A stretch of DNA of 7,458 bases from DAOTXK01 sp034435395 (GTDB lineage: Bacteria > Chloroflexota > Anaerolineae > Aggregatilineales > Ch27). The stretch's first letter is position 1; each line of letters opens with the position of its first letter. This document shows, piece after piece, positions 1 to 4,526 of this stretch. The stretch spans positions 1 to 7,458 of the forward strand of contig DAOTXK010000048.1 in NCBI GenBank assembly GCA_034435395.1, in the 5' to 3' direction. A model generated the notes under the pieces. It saw nothing but the letters and a program-made list of their open reading frames with translations. It ran no database searches and had not been told where the DNA came from. A program made the position numbers and the translations under genes.

Positions 1-729
1 GGCGACCGGGTCACCATCGGCCTGCCCGCCGTGCAGGAAGAGCTGCTCAGGCAGCTTCACGCCACCGGCAAGCCGATGGTCCTGGTGCTGCTCAACGGCA
101 GCGCGCTCGGCGTGGCCTGGGCGGACGCCCACCTGCCAGCCATTGTGGAGGCCTGGTACCCCGGCGAGGAGGGCGGCACGGCGGTGGCCGATGTCCTCTT
201 TGGCGATTACAACCCCGGCGGTAAGCTGCCGGTCACGTTTTACCGGTCGGAGGCGGACCTGCCGGACTTCCGCGACTACAACATGGAGGCGGGGCACACC
301 TACCGCTACTTCACCGGCCAGCCGCTGTACCCCTTCGGCTACGGCCTGAGCTACACGGCCTTCGCCTACCGTAATCTCCGGTTGAGCGCGGCGGCCATCG
401 CCCCGGACCAGTCGCTGACGGTCAGCGTGGAGGTGCAGAACACCGGCAGCCGCGCCGGGGATGAGGTGGTGCAGGTCTACGTCCGGGATGTGGAGGCGTC
501 GGTCCCCGTCCCGATCCGGCAGCTGGCCGGGTTTGCCCGCGTGCACCTGGCCCCCGGCGAGGCCAGGACCGTGACCTTCACCATTGAGCCGCGTCAGCTG
601 GCGGTGATCGATGACGCCGGTCGGCGGGTGGTGGAGCCGGGCGAATTCCAGATCACCGTCGGCGGCGGCCAGCCCATCGACCCGGTGGCCCAGGTCCTGA
701 CGGCCACCGTGACCGTGCGACCAGCGTGA
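1..729 (+). CDS. Glycoside hydrolase family 3 enzyme (beta-glucosidase/beta-xylosidase type), C-terminal part
   Basis: This frame is open from the left edge, so the N-terminal catalytic barrel and the true start lie outside the window; 242 residues remain. GH3 enzymes release terminal beta-linked glucose, xylose or related sugars from oligosaccharides. Visible here are the GH3 C-terminal alpha/beta sandwich (about residues 1-115), beginning GDRVTIGLPAVQEELL, with YPGEEGG, FGDYNPGGKLPVTF and the diagnostic PLYPFGYGLSY. A fibronectin type III-like domain follows (about residues 130-208: QNTGSRAGDEVVQVYV, then LAGFARVHLAPGE). The TYRYF-x-GQPLYPFGYGLSYTAF arrangement is common in bacterial beta-xylosidases and beta-glucosidases, and specificity cannot be decided without the missing half. 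The catalytic nucleophile, normally in the N-terminal barrel, is not in view. The gene ends at TGA 727-729 and is convergent with the next gene. Confidence 0.93.
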   Translation, partial: GDRVTIGLPAVQEELLRQLHATGKPMVLVLLNGSALGVAWADAHLPAIVEAWYPGEEGGTAVADVLFGDYNPGGKLPVTFYRSEADLPDFRDYNMEAGHTYRYFTGQPLYPFGYGLSYTAFAYRNLRLSAAAIAPDQSLTVSVEVQNTGSRAGDEVVQVYVRDVEASVPVPIRQLAGFARVHLAPGEARTVTFTIEPRQLAVIDDAGRRVVEPGEFQITVGGGQPIDPVAQVLTATVTVRPA

Positions 730-839
730 AATGGCCGCAGAAGGGGAGCGGGTCGGCGGCCCGCCCTCCTCATCAGGCGGTCAGGAACCCTGGCGGGAGA
801 TTCTGTTAATACCCTTTTAAGCGTTCTGCGCCATGATTT

Positions 840-861
840 AAGGCCCGCTTAGCCGGGCCTT
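840..861. terminator. Likely bidirectional intrinsic terminator
   Basis: AAGGCCCG (840-847) is an exact inverted repeat of CGGGCCTT (854-861), giving an 8-bp GC-rich stem with a 6-base loop. A short TTTA follows on the plus strand and TTAAAT on the minus strand. It lies about 110 bases after the GH3 stop and between convergent genes, where a shared terminator is expected. The T-tracts are short, so efficiency is uncertain. Confidence 0.5.
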
Positions 862-990
862 TACCGGCCAGGTGTAGGATACAGATGGTGCCGTGGCGTA
901 CCGAAACATCAGGTGGGCCGCTCAGTTGCTGGTAGGAGTTTTACTGGGACGCGGGGGAAAGGATTTACCGGTAGCGATGGTGAGGGGTGC

Positions 991-1027
991 CGGTCCTGCC
1001 TGTCGCGCGCTGGGCAGGACCGTTATT
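991..1027 (+). terminator. Strong hairpin, possible terminator
   Basis: CGGTCCTGCC (991-1000) and GGCAGGACCG (1013-1022) form a perfect 10-bp stem with a 12-base loop, followed on the plus strand by TTATT. On the minus strand there is no T-run after it. It could be a back-up terminator for transcription from the GH3 side, or only a stable inverted repeat. Confidence 0.4.
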
Positions 1028-1123
1028 CATCCGGCGCGGCCCCGTCCCCTCGTCATCCCCGCTCCCGAAATTACGCCGCGAATCCGCCGCTACCGGGCCA
1101 TTTCCCCTGTGCGCCTGGCGCGA

Positions 1124-1504
1124 TCAACCGGTCAAGCGGGGCACAATCAGGAGCAGCGCCAGTATCACCACGTTGATGACGACGCCCGTGTAGGCCACCC
1201 GCCAGGCCAGCGCCGTGATCACCAGCGATAGCACCGCCGCGCCCACCATCAGCGGCGGCCACCAGCTCTGCCCGGTGACCAGGCCGATGTCAGCCAGGAT
1301 GAAGGCGGCCGCCGCCACCAGCCATAGCGCCCCAAACAGGCGGATGCCCGCCTCGCCCACCTCCCACGCGCCGTTGAGCAGCGTCGTCTTGTAGGGCACC
1401 CCCTCGATCACGGCCAGCCGCCAGTACGACACAAATCCCATCAGGTGGATCAGGCCGTGGATGAGCACGATGAGGGCAGCGGCATAAAGCACCACAGGGG
1501 ACAT
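1124..1504 (-). CDS. Small four-helix integral membrane protein of unknown function
   Basis: This encodes 126 residues. ATG at 1504 is preceded by a strong Shine-Dalgarno sequence, AGAAGGAG, 8 bases upstream, which fixes the start; TGA is at 1126-1124. Four hydrophobic segments are visible at about residues 4-26 (with IHGLIHLMGF), 52-75, 82-102 and 105-122. They are joined by short loops, the first containing a small polar stretch (SYWRL...GVPYKTTLL). The segment beginning HGLIHLMGF and ending in a WLVAAAAF helix resembles uncharacterised small membrane proteins that I recall from Actinobacteria and Chloroflexi, but I cannot assign a function. It is the last minus-strand gene in the window, 123 bases downstream of thrS. 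It could be a read-through passenger of thrS or have its own promoter; I found no good promoter in the gap. Confidence 0.82.
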   Translation of the reverse strand: MSPVVLYAAALIVLIHGLIHLMGFVSYWRLAVIEGVPYKTTLLNGAWEVGEAGIRLFGALWLVAAAAFILADIGLVTGQSWWPPLMVGAAVLSLVITALAWRVAYTGVVINVVILALLLIVPRLTG

Positions 1505-1566
1505 GGCAGACGCTCCTTCTGCTGATTGATCATGCCCTCAACAAATCTTGACTATGACGGACGGGG

Positions 1567-1599
1567 GCGGCGGACTGTAAGCGAAACGACGTCCGCCGC
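1567..1599 (-). terminator. Hairpin at the 3' end of thrS, possible weak terminator
   Basis: On the minus strand, GCGGCGGAC (1599-1591) and GTCCGCCGC (1575-1567) make a perfect 9-bp stem with a 15-base loop, starting 28 bases after the thrS stop. The sequence after it is CCCCGTCCGTCAT and lacks a T-run. It may therefore act as a 3'-end-stabilising hairpin or a poor terminator rather than a full intrinsic one. Confidence 0.4.
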
Positions 1600-1627
1600 T
1601 ACTACCGGTGATATGAGGTTGCCCGGC

Positions 1628-3430
1628 TCAGAGGTCCAGTTCCAGCGCGCGGGACTCGACCACTCTGGCCAGCCGGTCGATGAACGCCTCCACCGCCATG
1701 CCGCCCAGGTCCTCGCCGGTGCGCAGCCGCACGCTGACCTGCCCGGCTTCCACATCGCGGTCGCCCACCACCAGCATGTACGGCACTTTCTGCTCCTGCG
1801 CCAGGCGAATTTTGTTGGTCATGCGGTTGCTGGAGTCATCCACGCGGGCGCGGAAGTCGCGTTTTTTGAGCCTGGCCGCGATTTCCTCGGCGTAGGTCAC
1901 GTGGCGGTCGGCGACCGGGATCAGCATGACCTGGGTCGGGGCCAGCCAGGCCGGGAACGCCCCGGCGAAGTGTTCGATCAGGATGCCCATGAAGCGCTCC
2001 ATCGAGCCAAACGGGGCACGATGGATCATGATCGGGCGGTGCGGCTGGCCGTCCTGGCCGATGTATTCCAGCTCGAAGCGCTCCGGCAGGTTGTAATCCA
2101 CCTGCACCGTGCCCAGCTGCCACTCCCGCTTGAGCACGTCGCGCACCAGGAAGTCCAGCTTGGGGCCGTAGAAGGCCGCCTCGCCCGGCTCCACCACGTA
2201 GTTCAGCTTCATGCGCTCGCAGGCTTCGATGATGGCCGCCGTCGCCTGTTCCCAGACGGCGACTTCACCCACGTACTTGTCCGCCGCCGGATCGCGCGTC
2301 CCCAGCCGCGCCCGGAAGTCCGTCAGCCCCATGTTGGTGAACACATACTGGATCAGGTCCACCACGCCGATGAACTCATTGAGAAGCTGCTCCGGCGTGA
2401 CGAACAGGTGGGCGTCATCCACCGTGAAGCCGCGCACCCGCGTCAGCCCGGTCAGTTCGCCGCTCTGCTCGTAGCGGTAGACCGTGCCGAACTCGGCCAG
2501 CCGCAGCGGCAGATCGCGGTAGGAGCGCAGCTCGCTCTTGTAGATCATGCAGTGATGCGGGCAGTTCATCGGCCGGAGCAGGAACTCTTCACCATCCACG
2601 TCGATGGGCGTGTACTGGCTGTCCTTGTAGTAGGGATAGTGGCCCGACGTGCGGTACAGCTCCAGCCGACCGATGTGCGGCGTCACCACCGGCGAATAGC
2701 CGCGCTCCATCTGCGCCCGGCGCAGGAACTGCTCCAGCGTCTCGCGCACGATCGCCCCATTGGGCTTCCACAGCGGCAGGCCCTTGCCCACCAGCGGATC
2801 GATCACAAACAGGCCCAGCTTCTGGCCCAGCACCCGATGATCGCGCCTCCTGGCCTCCTCCAGCAGGTGAAGGTATTCCTCCAGCTGGCTGGCCGTCTCC
2901 CAGGCCGTGCCATAGATGCGGGTCAGCATCTCGCGGTTTTCGTCGCCGCGCCAGTAGGCCCCGGCTGGCTCGCGGAAGGTGATGCTGACCGCATCCGGGT
3001 TGATCTCGCGCGTGTTGCTGACGTGCGGCCCCCGGCACAGGTCCTCAAACGTATCCTGGGTATAGGTCGTGATCAGGGGCGGCTCGTCGACCGGATTACC
3101 GTACTCGTCAGTGCCGCCGGCTTCCAGGCCATCGATCAACTCCTGCTTATATTTCTGGCCCTGGAAGATCCGCCGCGCTTCGTCGGCGCTGACCTCCTTG
3201 CGCCGGAACTCATGGCCTTCCTTGATGATGACACGCATGCGCTGCTCGATGGCCTGGAGGTCTTCCGGCGTCAGGGCGCGGGGCAGCTCGAAGTCGTAGT
3301 AAAAACCGTCCTCGATGGGCGGGCCAATGGCGATCTGCGCGCCAGGAAACCGTTCCAGCACCGCCTGGGCCATGACGTGCGCCGCCGAGTGTCGGATGCG
3401 ATACAGTTTGGAGTCCTCGTAACGTTCCAT
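1628..3430 (-). CDS. thrS: Threonine--tRNA ligase (ThrRS) lacking the N-terminal TGS domain
   Basis: Class II aminoacyl-tRNA synthetase (EC 6.1.1.3) that charges tRNA-Thr in the cytoplasm; 600 residues. ATG 3430 is chosen because GAGG lies 6 bases upstream and the protein then starts just before the conserved editing domain. The open frame upstream of it reads through leader sequence. Domains: N2 editing domain (about residues 8-200) with the H14-x3-H18 and C132-x3-H136 metal/proofreading set; the class II catalytic core (about 210-495) with zinc ligands C290 (MNCPHH), H341 (DDAHLF) and H470 (MIHRA), a motif 2 region around RYEQSGE and motif 3 GSMERFMGILIEHFAG; and the anticodon-binding domain (about 498-600). 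All key residues are present, so it should be active and should edit mis-charged serine. The usual TGS domain of about 60 residues is absent, as I recall for Chloroflexota ThrRS. The 5' region carries an attenuator. Confidence 0.97.
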   Translation of the reverse strand: MERYEDSKLYRIRHSAAHVMAQAVLERFPGAQIAIGPPIEDGFYYDFELPRALTPEDLQAIEQRMRVIIKEGHEFRRKEVSADEARRIFQGQKYKQELIDGLEAGGTDEYGNPVDEPPLITTYTQDTFEDLCRGPHVSNTREINPDAVSITFREPAGAYWRGDENREMLTRIYGTAWETASQLEEYLHLLEEARRRDHRVLGQKLGLFVIDPLVGKGLPLWKPNGAIVRETLEQFLRRAQMERGYSPVVTPHIGRLELYRTSGHYPYYKDSQYTPIDVDGEEFLLRPMNCPHHCMIYKSELRSYRDLPLRLAEFGTVYRYEQSGELTGLTRVRGFTVDDAHLFVTPEQLLNEFIGVVDLIQYVFTNMGLTDFRARLGTRDPAADKYVGEVAVWEQATAAIIEACERMKLNYVVEPGEAAFYGPKLDFLVRDVLKREWQLGTVQVDYNLPERFELEYIGQDGQPHRPIMIHRAPFGSMERFMGILIEHFAGAFPAWLAPTQVMLIPVADRHVTYAEEIAARLKKRDFRARVDDSSNRMTNKIRLAQEQKVPYMLVVGDRDVEAGQVSVRLRTGEDLGGMAVEAFIDRLARVVESRALELDL

Positions 3431-3560
3431 GATAGTCCTCAGGTGAGATGTCGTCCTACGCGATTGCGCCAGGGCGTCGGGGCGGGCCGGTCCATGACGC
3501 ATAAACCTGCCCGGCACGCGCCCATTATTCACTGCTATGCACTTGCCAACCAGAGGGAAA
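3431..3560 (-). other. thrS 5' untranslated stretch between attenuator and start codon
   Basis: These 130 bases separate the attenuator hairpin from the thrS ATG. They contain the thrS Shine-Dalgarno sequence (GAGG, 3440-3437) and a possible GC-rich hairpin (CCGGGC and GCCCG arms around 3484-3512). TTGGCA (3549-3544) and TAATGG (3527-3522) are spaced 16 bases apart but match promoter consensus poorly. Nothing here looks like a gene. Confidence 0.45.
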
Positions 3561-3634
3561 GACAACCTGCGCGTTGCCTTACCGGTTCAAACTGCCGAAG
3601 ATGCCCCCTTTGAACGGTAAGGACGCGCGCAGGT
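3558..3634 (-). terminator. Attenuator terminator hairpin (segments 3:4) before thrS
   Basis: On the minus strand, CCTTACCGTTCAAA (3622-3609) pairs with TTTGAACCGGTAAGG (3591-3577), 14 pairs with one bulged C. The stem continues after a 3x3 internal loop with ACCTGCGCG (3634-3626) against CGCGCAGGT (3573-3565). The loop is 17 bases. The helix is followed by TTGTCTTTCCC, which is U-rich but interrupted, so termination strength is uncertain. The 5' arm also pairs perfectly with the segment just upstream (3645-3636), which would block this hairpin. That mutual exclusion, together with the upstream threonine-rich leader, is why I call it an attenuator rather than a plain terminator. Confidence 0.72.
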
Positions 3635-3663
3635 CGTCCTTACCGGGGGCCGGTAGTTGTGGT
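3565..3663 (-). promoter_or_regulatory. Threonine transcription attenuator, four alternately pairing segments
   Basis: Four segments in transcript order: 1, TACCGG (3655-3650); 2, CCGGTAAGGAC (3646-3636); 3, GTCCTTACCGTTCAAA (3624-3609); 4, TTTGAACCGGTAAGG (3591-3577). Pairing 1:2 is 6 bp with a CCC loop, 2:3 is 10 bp with an 11-base loop, and 3:4 is the long terminator stem. The four Thr codons of the leader peptide (3663-3652) overlap segment 1, and its TAA (3642-3640) lies in segment 2. By the established logic of amino-acid attenuators, a ribosome stalled on Thr codons would cover segment 1 and free 2 to pair with 3, giving read-through into thrS. A ribosome reaching TAA would cover segment 2, so 3:4 forms and transcription stops. 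The pairings are seen directly; the mechanism is inferred. Confidence 0.8.
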
Positions 3664-3711
3664 TCCGCTTGCGTTCAGCCGCCCCAGGCGACCGAAGGAT
3701 ACCGGGGACAT
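3640..3711 (-). CDS. Threonine leader peptide of the thrS attenuator
   Basis: A 23-residue frame starts at ATG 3711 and ends at TAA 3642-3640. GAGGA (3725-3721) stands 9 bases before the ATG, a normal Shine-Dalgarno arrangement. The peptide starts MSPVSFGRL and ends SGTTTTGPR, with four consecutive threonines encoded ACC ACA ACT ACC (3663-3652). ACA and ACT are unexpected in this GC-rich setting, and the run samples codons read by at least two tRNA-Thr isoacceptors. The frame begins 15 bases after the stop of the preceding 117-residue ORF, so it could be translated by coupling. Its position inside a 1-2-3-4 pairing region ahead of thrS matches leader peptides whose translation, not product, is the function. 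I give no symbol because no established name fits. Confidence 0.8.
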   Translation of the reverse strand: MSPVSFGRLGRLNASGTTTTGPR

Positions 3712-3720
3712 CGGGCCTGT

Positions 3721-3725
3721 TCCTC
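3721..3725 (-). promoter_or_regulatory. Ribosome binding site of the threonine leader peptide
   Basis: GAGGA on the minus strand directly follows the stop codon of the 117-residue ORF and stands 9 bases before ATG 3711. It decides that the short threonine-rich frame is likely translated. Confidence 0.65.
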
Positions 3726-3726
3726 G

Positions 3727-4080
3727 TCAGATGGCACCGTTGAGCGCCAGAAAACTGTTCAACTGCTCGTTGGAAACCGGCGCGAACATGCTCTCAAACA
3801 CGTCCAGGGCCAACAGGTTGTCGATCACGTCTTCGATGGTGTCCCGGTCCAGCTGGTCAACGATGATGTGCCGGGTGTCGATGGTGGCATAGCGGGCGGT
3901 GGGCGTATTGGGCAGACTCTCGCTGATTTCCTGGCCGTAATTCATCTGTTCTTGCAGGTAGGGCACGGTGACAAACCGCGCCATCCACAGCGTTTCGTCC
4001 TCCATCTCGGCCAGGACATCCACGCTGCCCGTGCTCAACCCTTCAGTGTCGTCCACCCAGACGCGCTTTACTGTGTACAT
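3727..4080 (-). CDS. Uncharacterised 117-residue acidic protein downstream of the T-box
   Basis: I do not recognise this protein. The start is ATG 4080, with GAGG (4093-4090) 9 bases before it. A longer frame reaches 4152 but would run back through the T-box terminator and antiterminator, so the short start is preferred. The protein begins MYTVKRVWVDD and is soluble, with no signal peptide or membrane segment and no cysteine. It is strongly acidic, with Asp/Glu clusters (VLAEMEDET, and the DQLDRDTIEDVIDNLLALD stretch at about residues 75-93, likely helical). Third codon positions are GC-rich as in neighbouring genes, supporting a real gene. It is the first gene after a T-box leader and is followed 15 bases later by the threonine leader peptide and then thrS. 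A role linked to threonine or tRNA-Thr supply is possible by context only. Confidence 0.8.
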   Translation of the reverse strand: MYTVKRVWVDDTEGLSTGSVDVLAEMEDETLWMARFVTVPYLQEQMNYGQEISESLPNTPTARYATIDTRHIIVDQLDRDTIEDVIDNLLALDVFESMFAPVSNEQLNSFLALNGAI

Positions 4081-4106
4081 GCTATCAATCCTCAAACTCT
4101 CGTCAG

Positions 4107-4140
4107 AAAAACAAAACCTCTTCCCCTCTTGGGGCGAGGT
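4107..4140 (-). terminator. Intrinsic terminator of the T-box leader
   Basis: On the minus strand, ACCTC (4140-4136) pairs with GAGGT (4120-4116), and CCCC (4134-4131) with GGGG (4126-4123) around an AAGA loop. A small internal loop separates the two helices. TTTTGTTTTT follows (4116-4107), a textbook U-tract. The 5' arm overlaps the 3' strand of the T-box antiterminator (4136-4129), so the two structures exclude each other. Confidence 0.87.
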
Positions 4141-4389
4141 CCGGTCAACCACGCGGTTCCACCCAACTTCACGCCTGCTCCGGGGGGAACCCCCACACCA
4201 GTAAACGTCTTGCGAGCAGCCGTTAACGGGGCTAACCGTACTGCCTTGCCGGGCCAGGAACAGGGACTCCTCGTCTGCCGATCCGGCGGTCGCTCCTGGG
4301 AATATCCGCCGCTGACACCCCGCACGCCCTCGCCGGGCGGGGTCTAGGGCGACGGCCCTGTCCCAGTTATCGCTGTCTCATCAATTCAT
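4107..4389 (-). promoter_or_regulatory. T-box riboswitch leader
   Basis: T-box RNAs bind an uncharged tRNA and switch from a terminator to an antiterminator. The T-box sequence TTGGGTGGAACCGCG is at 4166-4152. The antiterminator is exact: UUGGG (4166-4162) pairs with CCCAA (4133-4129) and GCG (4154-4152) with CGC (4136-4134), leaving the canonical seven-base bulge UGGAACC (4161-4155) open to the tRNA 3' end. The UGGA part predicts a tRNA ending UCCA, that is discriminator base U, as in many tRNA-Thr, tRNA-Gly and tRNA-Cys. Upstream, GGGACAGGG (4364-4356) with CCCTGTTCC (4265-4257) closes a Stem I-sized domain of about 108 bases. CTGCTC (4219-4214) with GAGCAG (4180-4175) encloses a GGGGG-TTC-CCCCC hairpin in the Stem III position. 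I could not identify the AGUA motif or assign a specifier codon, so the sensed amino acid is open. Confidence 0.88.
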
Positions 4390-4394
4390 AACCG

Positions 4395-4423
4395 AGGATA
4401 AGGCAAAGAAAGGGGAGTGTCAA
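4395..4423 (-). promoter_or_regulatory. Sigma-70-type promoter for the T-box leader
   Basis: On the minus strand, TTGACA (4423-4418), an exact -35 consensus, is followed after a 17-base spacer by TATCCT (4400-4395), a 4-of-6 match to the -10 consensus. A start site is expected around 4389-4387, just before the first base-paired domain of the T-box leader. It is the best-matching promoter I found in the window, and it likely drives the 117-residue ORF and, by read-through, thrS. Confidence 0.8.
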
Positions 4424-4479
4424 GACCCTTTCGCGGCGGCTTCAGGCGACCTTGCCCTCATTTCTGGGGCGTGGAATCA

Positions 4480-4505
4480 GTGGGGCCGGTCTGCGCCGGC
4501 CCCAC
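4480..4505 (-). terminator. Terminator hairpin of the sugar ABC transporter operon
   Basis: GTGGGGCCGG (4480-4489) and CCGGCCCCAC (4496-4505) form a perfect 10-bp stem with a 6-base loop, starting 21 bases after the binding-protein stop. The following minus-strand bases (TGATTCCACG) are not U-rich, so it may act as a transcript-end stabiliser or a weak terminator. It separates the ABC operon from the T-box promoter about 60 bases downstream. Confidence 0.6.
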
Positions 4506-4526
4506 GACTATCCAATATGGCGTTCC

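Larger units (their letters stand above)
730..1123. other. 394-bp convergent intergenic region without a supported gene
   Basis: This stretch separates the plus-strand GH3 gene from the minus-strand membrane-protein gene. Short open frames cross it on both strands, but none has a convincing Shine-Dalgarno sequence or recognisable protein. It holds three hairpins: an imperfect one right after the GH3 stop (742-752 with 760-770, two mismatches in 11 pairs, no T-run) and two stronger ones listed separately. The word TTTACCGG occurs twice (near 861 and 964) without further structure. I see no promoter and no RNA gene. Confidence 0.6.

Noticed and set aside
893..1231. Plus-strand frames in the region after the GH3 gene
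   Set aside because: No ribosome binding site, Arg/Pro-rich composition typical of GC-rich shadow frames, and overlap with the well-supported minus-strand membrane protein.
3522..3549. Possible promoter TTGGCA-16-TAATGG between the attenuator and thrS
   Set aside because: The -10 match is poor and the spacing is short. If it is real it would bypass the attenuator, so transcript mapping should test it, but the sequence alone does not support it.
3431..3565. N-terminal extension of ThrRS to a start at 3565
   Set aside because: The extra 45 residues do not resemble a TGS domain and overlap the attenuator tail. ATG 3430 has GAGG 6 bases upstream and begins right before the conserved editing domain.
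1526..3613. Very long open frame (695 codons) on the plus strand antisense to thrS
   Set aside because: thrS on the minus strand is unambiguous with all catalytic residues. The antisense frame is His/Arg/Gln-rich, has no recognisable family and no Shine-Dalgarno sequence, and is expected by chance opposite a GC-rich gene.
3577..3622. GGTTCAAA and GGTAAGG words suggesting a tRNA or a tRNA-Thr anticodon-arm mimic, as in the E. coli thrS operator
   Set aside because: GGTTCAAA resembles a T-loop, and GGTAAGG resembles the tRNA-Thr anticodon region, but no cloverleaf can be drawn. GGTAAGG lies in a stem, not a loop. Attenuator pairing explains these words better.
4081..4152. N-terminal extension of the 117-residue ORF to a start at 4152
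   Set aside because: The extension would be encoded by the T-box terminator and antiterminator sequence, while ATG 4080 has its own Shine-Dalgarno sequence.
3574..4347. 257-codon plus-strand frame
   Set aside because: It runs antisense through the attenuator, the 117-residue ORF and the T-box leader, lacks a ribosome binding site and resembles nothing. Minus-strand signals explain the region.
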